Shown here: positions 4,492 through 13,269 of the stretch, one piece after another
Layout of the letters: every line of letters begins with the position of its first letter
Numbering within the stretch: the stretch's first letter is position 1
DNA from: Gammaproteobacteria bacterium
Lineage (GTDB): Bacteria; Pseudomonadota; Gammaproteobacteria; Steroidobacterales; GCA-2729495
Direction of reading: 5' to 3'
Length of the DNA stretch: 39,204 nt
Assembly: GCA_020853135.1 (NCBI GenBank)
Contig: JADYZO010000043.1
Location: forward strand, 1-39,204
Notes under the pieces: generated by a model
Database searches by the model: none
Told to the model about the DNA's origin: nothing
Seen by the model: only the letters and a program-made list of their open reading frames with translations
Made by a program: the position numbers and the translations under genes

Positions 4492-6192
4492 TCAGCCCGC
4501 CCGGCGCGAGCCCCTGGCCTGCAGCATCTCGCGCGCATGGGCGCGGCTGCGCTCGGTGATGGCCACGCCGCCCAGCATCCGGGCGATTTCCTCGACGCGT
4601 TCGCGGTGGCCGAGATCCTGGACGCGGGTGCGGGTTTCCTGTGCCGTGCTGTGCTTGGAGACGGCGTAGTGGCGGGTGGCCTGGCTCGCCACCTGCGCGA
4701 GGTGGGTGACGCAGACCACCTGGCGCCGCCCGCCGAGGTCGCGCAGGCACTGCCCGACGATCTCGGCGACACCGCCGCCGATGCCGGCATCCACTTCATC
4801 GAAGATCAGCGTGGCGGGCCCGCCATCGGCCGTGCACACCAGCTGGACGGCGAGGCTGAGCCGCGAGAGCTCGCCACCCGAGGCCACCCGGGCGATGGGC
4901 CCGGGCGCCTGGCCCGGGTTGGTGCTGGCGAGGAACTCGACCTGTTCGCCTCCCGAGGCGCTGATCTGCCCGTTGCCCAGGGGTTCGAGATGCACGGTCA
5001 GCGCGCTGCCCGGCATGCCGAGTTGCCCGAGCCTGGCCGATACGGCTGCGGCAAAAGCCGCTGCCGCGTGCTGACGTGCCTGCGTCAGCCGGCCGGCCGC
5101 CTCGCGCAGGGCCTTCTCCTGTGCGGCCAGTTCCCCGGCAATCGTCCGCAGGCGGTCCTCGCCCGCACCCAGGCCGGCGAGTTCCGCCTGTAATTGCCCG
5201 AGCAGGCTGCCGAGTGCCTCGGGTGGGCAGCGGTGCTTGCGCGCCAGGTCCTGAACGGCGGCCATCCGCGACTCCACGTGCGCCAGGCGCTCCGGGTCAT
5301 CTTCGATGGCACCGAGGCGCCGGCGCAGCTGCTCGGTCGCCTCGCGCAGATCGATTGCGGCCTGCTCGAGCGCCCCGGCGGCGGGGATGAGCGTGACATC
5401 GACTTCCGCCAGCGCGCGGATGTCGCGCAGGGCGCTGGCGATGATGCGCTGGGCCGAGCCCTCGTCGGCATCGTGGAGCTGCTCCAGCGCCAGGGCCAGG
5501 CCCGCGGCGAGGCCCGTGGCATTGGCCAGCAGCCGCTGCTCCTGTTCCAGTGCTTCGGCTTCGCCGGCTTGCAGGCCCAGGGCGGCGAGTTCCTGCACCT
5601 GGTAGCGCAGGAGGTCCTCGCGCGCCTGACGGTCGCCCTGTGCGCTGAGCAGCGAGGCCTGCTCGGCCTGCAGTGCCGACCAGGCGGCGTGTGCGTCCGC
5701 CACCGCGCTGCGCAGCGCACCATGGTTGCCGAAGGCATCGAGCAGGTCGCGCTGCGTGGCCCGTTGGCCGAGCGACTGGTAGGCATGCTGGCCGCAGATC
5801 TCGACCAGCTGCCCGCCCAGTTCGCGCAGCATCTCCACCGGCACCGGCCGGCCGTTGACGTAGCCCCGCGAGCGGCCCTCGGCGCCGACGACGCGCCGCA
5901 GGATGCATTCGCCGACCCCGCCTTCGGCGTCGCTGTCGAGGTCGTGATCGCGCAGCCAGGCGGCGATGGCGCTGCCGGCATCCAGGTCGAAGAATGCCGA
6001 GACCTCGGCACGCTGCGCACCGGTGCGGACCGCGTTGCTGTCGGCACGGGCCCCGAGGGCGAGGGCCAGCGCGTCCACGAGCATGGATTTCCCGGCGCCG
6101 GTCTCCCCGGTCAGCACGCTGAAGCCGCCGGCCAGCTCGAGTGTCACCTCGTCCAGGACGGCGAGATTGCGGATGTGCAGGCGCGCCAGCAC
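4492..6192 (-). CDS. recN: DNA repair protein RecN
   Basis: The 566-residue SMC-like ATPase opens with the typical LHIRNLAVLDEVTLELAGG and a Walker A motif GETGAGKS near residues 29-36. Two long coiled-coil arms follow. The C-terminal half carries the ABC signature region (ASGGELSRLSLAVQLV), Walker B (LIFDEVDAGIGGGVAEIVG) and the H-loop (VVCVTHLAQVAS). RecN is recruited to double-strand breaks and tethers DNA ends for homologous recombination. The start is GTG at 6192, 6 nt after the nadK stop, so the two genes form an operon. No LexA box is obvious near the start, and any promoter would lie inside or before nadK. Confidence 0.96.
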   Translation of the reverse strand: MLARLHIRNLAVLDEVTLELAGGFSVLTGETGAGKSMLVDALALALGARADSNAVRTGAQRAEVSAFFDLDAGSAIAAWLRDHDLDSDAEGGVGECILRRVVGAEGRSRGYVNGRPVPVEMLRELGGQLVEICGQHAYQSLGQRATQRDLLDAFGNHGALRSAVADAHAAWSALQAEQASLLSAQGDRQAREDLLRYQVQELAALGLQAGEAEALEQEQRLLANATGLAAGLALALEQLHDADEGSAQRIIASALRDIRALAEVDVTLIPAAGALEQAAIDLREATEQLRRRLGAIEDDPERLAHVESRMAAVQDLARKHRCPPEALGSLLGQLQAELAGLGAGEDRLRTIAGELAAQEKALREAAGRLTQARQHAAAAFAAAVSARLGQLGMPGSALTVHLEPLGNGQISASGGEQVEFLASTNPGQAPGPIARVASGGELSRLSLAVQLVCTADGGPATLIFDEVDAGIGGGVAEIVGQCLRDLGGRRQVVCVTHLAQVASQATRHYAVSKHSTAQETRTRVQDLGHRERVEEIARMLGGVAITERSRAHAREMLQARGSRRAG

Positions 6193-6198
6193 CGGACT

Positions 6199-7107
6199 TC
6201 AGCCGTCCGGCCTGGCAGCGGAATGGTGGTCGCGGCCCCAGTGCAGCTTTTCCCTGAGGATCCGGAAATAGTCGTAGCCGCGCGGGTGGAGCAACTCGAT
6301 CTTCTCGGCAGCCGCCCGCACCCGCAGCCTGCGGCCGGGCGTGAGTGCCCCGGTCACCTCGCCGTCGCAGCTCACGTCGGCACACACCGAATGGCTTTCG
6401 CTCAGGGTGATCTCGGTGACGACCGAAGCCGGCACGAGGATGGGGCGCTCGCTCAGCGTGTGGGGGCAGATCGGCACCAGCACGATGGCCTCGAGCGCCG
6501 GTGCCACGATGGGTCCCCCGCAGCTCATGGAATAGGCCGTGGAGCCGGTTGCGGTGGCGATGATGAAGCCGTCCCCGCCATGGGTGTTGACGTAGCGCCC
6601 GTCGACGAAGCTGCGGATCTCCAGCATGCGCCCGGGGTCGTGGCGGGTCACCGCAATGTCATTCAGCGCGAGCCCGCCGGCCACGACCCGGCCGCCTTCC
6701 AGGATCTCCGCGCGCAGCAGCAGGCGCTGTTCGCGGTCGTACTCGCCCCTGAGCACTTCGTCGAGGCTGGCGAGCATCTCGGCCGGGCGGATGTCGGCGA
6801 GGAACCCGAGCCGGCCGCGGTTGATGCCGAGCAGCGGCACGCCTGAGCCGGCGAGCCGGCGCGCCGCGTAGAGCATGCTGCCGTCTCCGCCGACGGTGAT
6901 CACCAGCGCCGCCCCGGCGGCGAAGCGGTCTTCCGGGACCCGGGCGCTGGCGCCCGGGACGGCCGCGGGCGCAATGGCGTCGGATACCAGCACCCTGCGC
7001 CCATGCGCGGTGAGGTGCGCGGCGAGCACGTGCATGGGGTCGAGGACCCGCGGGTCGTCCGGGTTGCCCATCAGGGCGACTTCAGGAAACGAGATGCTTG
7101 CCGGCAC
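6199..7107 (-). CDS. nadK: NAD kinase
   Basis: The protein phosphorylates NAD to NADP. It has the GGDGS motif (LVITVGGDGSMLYAARRL), the LALNDIAVTR segment and the glycine-rich TATGSTAYSMSCGGPIV that binds the nucleotide. From the GTG at 7107 the product has 302 residues (E. coli 292). That start has an AGAGG box about 7 nt upstream and puts the conserved core (VALMGNPDDPRVLD) near the N-terminus. A GTG at 7131 adds eight residues but has a poorer site. It is divergent from hrcA and followed at 6 nt by recN, a conserved pairing. Confidence 0.92.
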   Translation of the reverse strand: MPASISFPEVALMGNPDDPRVLDPMHVLAAHLTAHGRRVLVSDAIAPAAVPGASARVPEDRFAAGAALVITVGGDGSMLYAARRLAGSGVPLLGINRGRLGFLADIRPAEMLASLDEVLRGEYDREQRLLLRAEILEGGRVVAGGLALNDIAVTRHDPGRMLEIRSFVDGRYVNTHGGDGFIIATATGSTAYSMSCGGPIVAPALEAIVLVPICPHTLSERPILVPASVVTEITLSESHSVCADVSCDGEVTGALTPGRRLRVRAAAEKIELLHPRGYDYFRILREKLHWGRDHHSAARPDG

Positions 7108-7211
7108 GCAATAGCCTCTGGCTTGCTTCACCCGCCCCGGCAGCGGTCGGAGACCGTGGCCGGGGCCGCACGGCGGTCAACATTACAGGCCACCGGAAGT
7201 TCGGGGCAAGC

Positions 7212-7278
7212 GCGCCGCGGCAGCCCAGTCTGTGCTGCCGCGGCGCCCTTGACACCCCGCAAATGGCATTGCTAGGTT
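7212..7278 (+). promoter_or_regulatory. hrcA promoter with a 13-bp perfect inverted repeat
   Basis: GCGCCGCGGCAGC (7212-7224) and GCTGCCGCGGCGC (7234-7246) form a perfect inverted repeat with a 9-nt spacer. A perfect -35 TTGACA starts 3 nt later (7249-7254), with TAGGTT (7273-7278, 3/6) as a possible -10 at 18 nt. The 9-nt spacer is the same as in the HrcA operator CIRCE, but the arm sequence is not the CIRCE consensus. It may be an operator or just a stable hairpin. Confidence 0.4.
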
Positions 7279-7328
7279 CCGATACGGGCGGCCGGTTTCC
7301 CAAGGGGCCGCCCGCTGAATGTTTTCCA

Positions 7329-8384
7329 ATGACCGATTCCTCCTCCAATCCATCCTTCGACCGTTCCGGCCAGATCCTCCGGGCGCTGGTGGCCCAGTAC
7401 ATCCGTGATGGCCAGCCGGTGGGCTCGCGCACCCTGGCCCGCGCGAGCGGATTGAACCTGAGCCCGGCCACCATCCGCAACGTCATGGCGGACCTGGAGG
7501 AATTCGGCTTCGTCGCGGCGCCACACACCTCGGCGGGACGGGTGCCCACCGCCAAGGGCTACCGGTTTTTCGTCGATACGCTGGTCAAGCTGCAGCCGCC
7601 GGCGGAGACCGAACTGAGCCGCCTGCAAAGCCAGCTGGCGGGTGATGGGGCCGGGGATGCCAAGAGCGTGGCAGGCGCGGCCTCGGCGGCCCTGTCGGCG
7701 CTCACCCACATGGCGGGCCTCGTGACGCTGCCGCGCCAGGCGCAACTCACGCTGCGACAACTGGAATTCCTGCCGCTGTCGAACAACCGGGTGCTGGCCA
7801 TCCTGGTCATCAACGACCAGGAGGTGCAGAACCGCGTCCTGCACATGGAGCGCGGCTACAGCGAAAGCGAGCTGCGCCGGGCGGCCAATTACCTCAACGA
7901 GAAGTTCATCGGGCAGGACATCCGCGAGGTGCGGCGGCGGGTGCTGGAGGAGCTCCAGGCCATGCGCGAGAGCATGAACCAGCTGATGGTGGATGCCATC
8001 GCGGTCGCCGAGCGCGCACTCGACCTTGGTGGCGAGCGTTCGGAGTTCGTCCTGAGTGGCGAAACCCGCCTGATGGAGTTCGACGAGCTCTCCGACGTGG
8101 AGAAGCTGCGGCAGCTGTTCGAGGCCTTTGGTGCCCAGCGGGAGATCCTGAACCTGCTCGATCGCAGCATCGCCGCCGATGGCGTGCAGATCTTCATCGG
8201 CGAGGAATCCGGCTACAGGATCCTCGATGATTGCAGCCTCGTCACCGCTCCCTACCGGGTCCACGACCAGATCGTCGGGGTGCTGGGCGTCATCGGCCCG
8301 ACCCGCATGGCCTACGAGCGGGTCATCCCCATCGTGGACATCACCGCCCGGCTGCTCGGGGCGGCCTTGAATCCCAACCAGTAG
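7329..8384 (+). CDS. hrcA: Heat-inducible transcription repressor HrcA
   Basis: The 351-residue protein opens with a winged-helix domain (ILRALVAQYIRDGQPVGSRT, then LNLSPATIRNVMADLEEFGF and SAGRVPTAKGYRFFVDTLV). The dimerisation and GAF-like core ends in VIGPTRMAYERVIPIVD. HrcA binds the CIRCE operator and represses chaperone genes, and its folding depends on GroEL. I chose the ATG at 7329, although the ribosome binding site is weak, because it matches the usual N-terminus. It heads the hrcA-grpE-dnaK-dnaJ cluster. No consensus CIRCE sequence is visible in the intergenic regions of this cluster. Confidence 0.95.
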   Translation: MTDSSSNPSFDRSGQILRALVAQYIRDGQPVGSRTLARASGLNLSPATIRNVMADLEEFGFVAAPHTSAGRVPTAKGYRFFVDTLVKLQPPAETELSRLQSQLAGDGAGDAKSVAGAASAALSALTHMAGLVTLPRQAQLTLRQLEFLPLSNNRVLAILVINDQEVQNRVLHMERGYSESELRRAANYLNEKFIGQDIREVRRRVLEELQAMRESMNQLMVDAIAVAERALDLGGERSEFVLSGETRLMEFDELSDVEKLRQLFEAFGAQREILNLLDRSIAADGVQIFIGEESGYRILDDCSLVTAPYRVHDQIVGVLGVIGPTRMAYERVIPIVDITARLLGAALNPNQ

Positions 8385-8412
8385 CCCCCATATCGCCCGC
8401 TGGCTGCCTGCT

Positions 8413-8429
8413 GCCCGTCCGCGACGGGC
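8413..8429 (+). promoter_or_regulatory. Intergenic hairpin between hrcA and grpE
   Basis: GCCCGTC and GACGGGC pair perfectly around a 3-nt loop, 33 nt before the grpE start. No T tract follows, so it is more likely an mRNA processing or stability element than a strong terminator. Confidence 0.35.
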
Positions 8430-8461
8430 CGGGCAGGCGGTTTGGCTGCACGGAGACAGGC

Positions 8462-9022
8462 ATGACAGATGAGCATTCGGCACCCGCTGCCCCGCCCGAG
8501 GCGGGCGATGCGGCACAGCTGCGGGAGGCCCTGGCGCAGGCCGAGGCGACCGCGCAGGAGAACTGGGGCAGGTACCTGCGCACGGCGGCAGAACTCGACA
8601 ACGTCCGCAAGCGTGCGGCCCGCGACGTCGAGCAGGCGCGCCGGCTCGGCGTCGAGCGGCTGGCCACCGAGCTGCTGGCGGTGATCGACAGCCTGGAGAT
8701 GGGGCTGGAGGCCGGGGCGGGCGGTGCCTCCGCCGAGTCACTCCTCGATGGCAAGAAGGCGATCCTGCGCCTGCTCAGCGGGGCCCTGGAGAAGTTTGGC
8801 GTCACGGCCGTGGAGCCCGCGGGCCAGAAGTTCGATCCCCAGCTGCACGAGGCCCTCAGCGTCCAGCCGGCGCCGGATGCCGAAGCCGGCGCCGTCCTCG
8901 CCGTGGTGCAGAAGGGCTACCAGCTCCATGGCCGGCTCCTGCGTCCGGCACGTGTCATCGTGGCCGGGGCCGCTCCCGATTCCGGCCCGGATGCCGGGAC
9001 GCAGGGCGGCGATGGCGCTTGA
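8462..9022 (+). CDS. grpE: Nucleotide exchange factor GrpE
   Basis: The 186-residue protein has an acidic, Ala-rich N-terminus, a long helix (AQAEATAQENWGRYLRTAAE, then LDNVRKRAARDVEQAR) and the C-terminal beta domain with EKFGVTAVEPAGQKFDPQLH followed by VVQKGYQLHGRLLRPARVIV. GrpE releases ADP from DnaK and acts as a thermosensor. The ATG at 8462 has GGAG (8452-8455) 6 nt upstream. The stop codon overlaps the -35 of the RpoH-type promoter before dnaK. Confidence 0.96.
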   Translation: MTDEHSAPAAPPEAGDAAQLREALAQAEATAQENWGRYLRTAAELDNVRKRAARDVEQARRLGVERLATELLAVIDSLEMGLEAGAGGASAESLLDGKKAILRLLSGALEKFGVTAVEPAGQKFDPQLHEALSVQPAPDAEAGAVLAVVQKGYQLHGRLLRPARVIVAGAAPDSGPDAGTQGGDGA

Positions 9023-9046
9023 AAAGCGGCGGATATCCCCCCACAT
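9018..9046 (+). promoter_or_regulatory. RpoH (sigma-32) type heat-shock promoter of dnaK
   Basis: CTTGAAA (9018-9024) and CCCCACAT (9039-9046), 14 nt apart, closely match the sigma-32 consensus (CTTGAAA, then CCCCAT-T). The start site would be about 9054, 32 nt before dnaK. The -35 overlaps the grpE stop codon. Confidence 0.7.
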
Positions 9047-9085
9047 CGGGACCATACTGAATTCTGATCGGTTGCGGAGAACATC

Positions 9086-11008
9086 ATGGGCAGAGTGATT
9101 GGCATTGACCTGGGCACGACCAACTCGTGCGTGGCGATCATGGAGGGCAAGACCCCCAAGGTCATCGAGAACAGCGAGGGGGACCGCACGACGCCGTCCA
9201 CCGTCGCCTTCACCAGGGATGAGGAGGTGCTGGTGGGCCAGGCCGCCAAGCGCCAGGCGGTGACCAACCCGGCCAACACGCTGTTTGCGGTCAAGCGGCT
9301 CATCGGGCGGCGCTTCGACGAGGACGTGGTCAAGCGCGACATGTCGATGGTGCCGTACCGCATCGTGCGCGCCGAGAACGGGGACGCCTGGGTGGATGCC
9401 GGCGGCCGGAAGATGGCCCCGCCGGAGATCTCCGCCCGCGTGCTGATGAAGATGAAGAAGACCGCCGAGGACTACCTCGGCGAGCCGGTGACCGAGGCGG
9501 TCATCACGGTGCCCGCCTATTTCAACGATTCCCAGCGCCAGGCCACCAAGGACGCGGGCCGCATTGCCGGCCTGGAGGTCAAGCGCATCATCAACGAGCC
9601 CACCGCCGCGGCGCTGGCCTACGGCCTGGACAAGCAGCGCGGGGACCGCAAGATCGCCGTTTACGACCTCGGCGGCGGCACCTTCGACATTTCCATCATC
9701 GAGATCGCCGAGATCGACGGCGAGCACCAGTTCGAGGTGCTGGCGACGAACGGCGACACCTTCCTTGGCGGCGAGGATTTCGATGCGCGGATCATCGGCT
9801 ACCTGGCCGCGGAGTTCCAGAAGGAGAGCGGCATCGACATCCGCAAGGATCCGCTCGCCATGCAGCGCCTCAAGGAGGCTGCCGAGAAGGCCAAGATCGA
9901 GCTGTCCTCGCAGCAGCAGACCGACGTCAACCTGCCGTACATCACGGCCGATGCCAGCGGGCCCAAGCACCTCAACATCAAGATGACCCGGGCCAAGCTG
10001 GAGTCGCTGGTGGAGGAACTGGTCAACCGCACCATCGAGCCGTGCAAGGTGGCCTTGGCCGACGCCCGCCTGAAGGTGGGCGACATCGGCGATGTCATCC
10101 TGGTCGGTGGCCAGACGCGCATGCCGAAGGTGCAGGAGGTCGTGAAGGCCTTCTTCGGCCGCGAGCCGCGCAAGGACGTCAACCCGGACGAGGCGGTGGC
10201 CGTGGGCGCCGCGATCCAGGGCGGCGTGCTGTCGGGCGAGGTGAAGGACGTCCTGCTGCTCGACGTGACGCCGCTGTCGCTCGGCATCGAGACGCTGGGC
10301 GGCGTCATGACCAAGCTGATCGACAAGAACACCACCATCCCGACCAAGGCGGCCCAGGTGTTCTCCACGGCCGACGACAACCAGACGGCGGTGACGATCC
10401 ACGTGCTGCAAGGCGAGCGCCAGCGGGCGGGTGACAACAAGTCGCTGGGCCGCTTCGACCTCACCGACATCCCGCCGGCACCCCGGGGCATGCCCCAGGT
10501 CGAGGTGGCCTTCGACATCGACGCCAACGGCATCCTCAACGTGTCGGCGCGCGACAAGGCGACCGGGCGCGAGCAGAAGATCGTGATCAAGGCCTCCAGT
10601 GGCCTGTCGGAGGACGAGATCAAGCGCATGGTCGGCGATGCCGAGGCGCACGCCGAGGACGACCGCCGCTTCCGTGAACTGGTGGAGTCGCGCAACAAGG
10701 CCGACGGCCTGGCCCACACGACGGAGAAGGCGCTGGCGGATCTCGGCGACAAGGTGGCCGGCAGCGAGCGGGCCGCGATCGAGGCGGCGCTGGCGGACCT
10801 GCGCGAGGCGCTGAAGGGCGACAACCGCGATGTCATCGAGACCAAGGCTGCGGCACTGGCTGCAGCGGCTGGTGCGATTGCCCAGGCGGCCAATGACCAG
10901 GCCCGTGAGGGCCCGCAGGCCGATGGCGCGGCTGGTCCCGGGAGCGGTGATTCCGGCGTGATGGACGCAGAGTTCGAAGAGGTCAAGGGCGACAAGGGCA
11001 AGCCCTGA
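9086..11008 (+). CDS. dnaK: Chaperone protein DnaK (Hsp70)
   Basis: The 640-residue protein is full length. The ATPase domain opens [20 protein letters not shown] and contains [20 protein letters not shown] and the phosphate-loop signatures [17 protein letters not shown] and [14 protein letters not shown]. The linker [16 protein letters not shown] leads into the substrate-binding beta domain and helical lid. The C-terminus ends in the usual acidic tail ([15 protein letters not shown]). It folds and refolds proteins in an ATP cycle driven by DnaJ and GrpE. The ATG at 9086 has GGAG (9075-9078) 7 nt upstream. Confidence 0.98.
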   Translation: MGRVIGIDLGTTNSCVAIMEGKTPKVIENSEGDRTTPSTVAFTRDEEVLVGQAAKRQAVTNPANTLFAVKRLIGRRFDEDVVKRDMSMVPYRIVRAENGDAWVDAGGRKMAPPEISARVLMKMKKTAEDYLGEPVTEAVITVPAYFNDSQRQATKDAGRIAGLEVKRIINEPTAAALAYGLDKQRGDRKIAVYDLGGGTFDISIIEIAEIDGEHQFEVLATNGDTFLGGEDFDARIIGYLAAEFQKESGIDIRKDPLAMQRLKEAAEKAKIELSSQQQTDVNLPYITADASGPKHLNIKMTRAKLESLVEELVNRTIEPCKVALADARLKVGDIGDVILVGGQTRMPKVQEVVKAFFGREPRKDVNPDEAVAVGAAIQGGVLSGEVKDVLLLDVTPLSLGIETLGGVMTKLIDKNTTIPTKAAQVFSTADDNQTAVTIHVLQGERQRAGDNKSLGRFDLTDIPPAPRGMPQVEVAFDIDANGILNVSARDKATGREQKIVIKASSGLSEDEIKRMVGDAEAHAEDDRRFRELVESRNKADGLAHTTEKALADLGDKVAGSERAAIEAALADLREALKGDNRDVIETKAAALAAAAGAIAQAANDQAREGPQADGAAGPGSGDSGVMDAEFEEVKGDKGKP

Positions 11009-11063
11009 CCCGCCAATGGGGCGCGGGAGCCCCGGGCTGGTTTGCGGGCCAGGCAAGGACCAT

Positions 11064-11093
11064 GCGGGCGCCTCCGGGATCGGGGGCGCCCGC
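11064..11093 (+). promoter_or_regulatory. Intergenic hairpin between dnaK and dnaJ
   Basis: GCGGGCGCC (11064-11072) pairs perfectly with GGCGCCCGC (11085-11093), loop 12 nt. No T tract follows. It probably partly terminates or stabilises the dnaK message and so lowers dnaJ expression relative to dnaK; this is inference. Confidence 0.5.
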
Positions 11094-11114
11094 TGATCGC
11101 ATGTGGTATCGGTG

Positions 11115-12257
11115 ATGAGCAAGCGGGATTACTACGAAGTGCTCGGGGTGGAGCGCGGCGCCTCGGCGGAAGAGCTGAAAAAGGCCTACCGCCGGCTGGC
11201 GATGAAGCATCACCCTGACCGCAACCCTGGCGACAAGCAGGCGGAGGCCAATTTCAAGGAGGCGAAGGAGGCCTACGAGGTCCTCACGGATCCAGCCAGG
11301 CGCGCGGTCTACGACCAGCATGGGCACGCCGGCGTGGACGCCGCCGCAGCCGGGGCCGGAAGGCCGGGCGGCTTTGGTGCCGGGGATGCCTTCGGCGACA
11401 TCTTCGGGGACGTCTTCGGTGACATTTTCGGCGGTGGCCGGCGCGGCAGCCGCTCGGGCGTGTTCCGCGGGGCGGACCTGCGCTATGAGCTTGCGCTCGA
11501 CCTGGAGCAGGCCGTGTTTGGCGCAACGGTCAACATCACCATCCCGACCGTGGTCGCCTGCGAGCCCTGCCACGGCTCGGGTGCGGCAGCCGGCACCAAG
11601 ACCATCCCGTGCCGGCGCTGCAGCGGCAGCGGCCAGGTCCGCATCAGCCAGGGCTTTTTCTCGATCCAGCAGACCTGCCCGGCCTGCCAGGGCAGCGGCC
11701 AGGTGGTGGAGAAGCCCTGCCCGTCCTGCCAGGGCCGGGGCCGCATCCAGCAGAGCAAGACCCTGGCGGTCAAGGTGCCGGCCGGGGTCGACGAGGGCGA
11801 CCGGATACGCCTGACCGGGGAGGGTGAGGCGGGCCAGAACGGCGGGCCACCCGGCGACCTGTATGTGGAGATCCGCGTACGGCCACACCCGATATTCGAA
11901 CGTCGCGGGGCCGACCTCTCATGCATCGTGCCGGTCAGCTTCGCGACGGCCACGCTCGGCGGCAATGTCGGGATCCCGACGCTCGAGGGCGAGGTCACGC
12001 TCAAGGTGCCAGCCGAGACCCAGCCCGGCAAGGTCCTGCGACTCAAGGGCAAGGGGGTGCGCCCGGTGCGCGGCGGTGGCGTGGGAGACCTGTACTGCCG
12101 CATCGACGTGGAGGTGCCGGTAAACCTCACCGCCGAGCAGAAAAAGCACCTGAAGACGTTCAACGACCTGCTCATGGCCGACGGCGACCGCCACCGGCCG
12201 CGGACCCGCAACTGGAAGGATGGCGTACGGAAGTTTTTCGAGCAGCTCGGATCCTGA
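11115..12257 (+). CDS. dnaJ: Chaperone protein DnaJ (type I Hsp40)
   Basis: The 380-residue protein has a J domain with HPD at residues 33-35 and a Gly/Phe-rich linker ([19 protein letters not shown]). The zinc domain has four CxxCxGxG repeats ([32 protein letters not shown]), followed by the C-terminal substrate-binding domains. It stimulates DnaK ATPase and delivers substrates. The ATG at 11115 matches the canonical [12 protein letters not shown]; the upstream GTG at 11103 would add four residues. The ribosome binding site is weak. It follows dnaK by 106 nt. Confidence 0.97.
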   Translation: MSKRDYYEVLGVERGASAEELKKAYRRLAMKHHPDRNPGDKQAEANFKEAKEAYEVLTDPARRAVYDQHGHAGVDAAAAGAGRPGGFGAGDAFGDIFGDVFGDIFGGGRRGSRSGVFRGADLRYELALDLEQAVFGATVNITIPTVVACEPCHGSGAAAGTKTIPCRRCSGSGQVRISQGFFSIQQTCPACQGSGQVVEKPCPSCQGRGRIQQSKTLAVKVPAGVDEGDRIRLTGEGEAGQNGGPPGDLYVEIRVRPHPIFERRGADLSCIVPVSFATATLGGNVGIPTLEGEVTLKVPAETQPGKVLRLKGKGVRPVRGGGVGDLYCRIDVEVPVNLTAEQKKHLKTFNDLLMADGDRHRPRTRNWKDGVRKFFEQLGS

Positions 12258-12294
12258 GAAGATGCGCCTGCGGCAGGGACGAGGAGGGCCTGAC

Positions 12295-13107
12295 TTGAAA
12301 GTAGCGGTTCTGGGCGCCACCGGGCGCATGGGCATGGCGATCACCCGGTTGATCGCCGCCAGTGCTGACATGACGCTGAGCGGGGCGGCCGCCGAACCCG
12401 GCCACCCCCGGCTTGGGCAGGATGCGGGCAGCATCGCGGGGGCCGGTGCGCTGGGTGTTGCCGTGACGGCTGCCGCAGCACAGGCCGTTGCCGGGGCAGA
12501 CGTGGTCATCGATTTCACGACGGTGGCGGCTACCGGCGCCAACCTCGATGCCTGCGTGCAGGCCCGCTGTGCCCTGGTCATGGGCACCACGGGGTTGGGC
12601 GCGGAGCAGCAGCGGCTGCTCGAGCAGGCGAGTCGCGCCATCCCCGTCGTCTACGGGCGCAACATGAGCGTCGGGGTGCTGGTGCTCACCGAACTGGCGC
12701 GGGTCGCCACACGCCTGCTCGGGCGCGAGGCCGACATCGAGATCCTCGAGGCACACCACCGCGACAAGGTGGATGCTCCATCGGGCACGGCGCTGCAGCT
12801 TGGCGAGGCCGTGGCCGGGGAACTGGGGCACCGGCTCGAGGACCTCGCCGTCCATGACCGCTTTGCCACGCGCGTGCCGCGCCGGCCCGGCAGCATCGGC
12901 TTTTCCTCGGTGCGGGCCGGCCGGATCGTCGGGGACCACGAGGTCCTGTTTGCCCTCGACGAAGAGGTGTTGCGCCTGGAGCACCGTGCGCTGGATCGCG
13001 CCACGTTTGCGCGGGGCGCCGTGCGCGCCGCGCGCTGGGTGGCCGGCAAGCCGCCACGCCTGTACGACATGGGAGATGTCCTCGGCTTGCCCGCCACGCG
13101 GACCTGA
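12295..13107 (+). CDS. dapB: 4-hydroxy-tetrahydrodipicolinate reductase
   Basis: The 270-residue enzyme of the lysine/diaminopimelate pathway opens KVAVLGATGRMGMAI (dinucleotide binding). It contains VVIDFTTVAA, MGTTGL and the signature EAHHRDKVDAPSGTALQLGE, with catalytic His and Lys. It reduces the product of DapA with NAD(P)H and supplies both lysine and peptidoglycan precursor. The start is TTG at 12295 with a strong GAGGAGG box (12281-12287) 7 nt upstream. An in-frame ATG at 12262 would add 11 residues without homology. It follows dnaJ by 37 nt. Confidence 0.95.
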   Translation: MKVAVLGATGRMGMAITRLIAASADMTLSGAAAEPGHPRLGQDAGSIAGAGALGVAVTAAAAQAVAGADVVIDFTTVAATGANLDACVQARCALVMGTTGLGAEQQRLLEQASRAIPVVYGRNMSVGVLVLTELARVATRLLGREADIEILEAHHRDKVDAPSGTALQLGEAVAGELGHRLEDLAVHDRFATRVPRRPGSIGFSSVRAGRIVGDHEVLFALDEEVLRLEHRALDRATFARGAVRAARWVAGKPPRLYDMGDVLGLPATRT

Positions 13108-13162
13108 TGCAGTGCGCCCGGGAGTTCCCGGCGTGCGGATGGTGTCGCGCCGGGCGCTCGTT

Positions 13163-13168
13163 TAGAAT
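13163..13168 (+). promoter_or_regulatory. Candidate -10 box for the carAB operon
   Basis: TAGAAT is a 5/6 match to the -10 consensus, about 100 nt before carA. The -35 region (TGGTGT at 17 nt) is poor, suggesting a weak or activated promoter. Confidence 0.4.
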
Positions 13169-13198
13169 GACGCCGGTTCCATGACAAGAATGTCCCCG

Positions 13199-13229
13199 GC
13201 GGGAGGAATCCATCGCGGTTGCCTCCCGC
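13199..13229 (+). promoter_or_regulatory. Leader hairpin upstream of carA
   Basis: GCGGGAGG (13199-13206) and CCTCCCGC (13222-13229) form a perfect 8-bp stem with a 15-nt loop in the presumed 5' leader of carA. It ends 40 nt before the start codon. No T tract follows. A regulatory role is only a guess. Confidence 0.35.
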
Positions 13230-13269
13230 TGAACGTATCTGTGGGTCGGAAAAAGACGAGGATCCAGCC

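Noticed and set aside
8738-11122. A 794-codon open frame antisense to dnaK
   Set aside because: High GC in dnaK's third codon positions leaves the opposite strand free of stops. The translation has no recognisable domain and dnaK is unambiguous.
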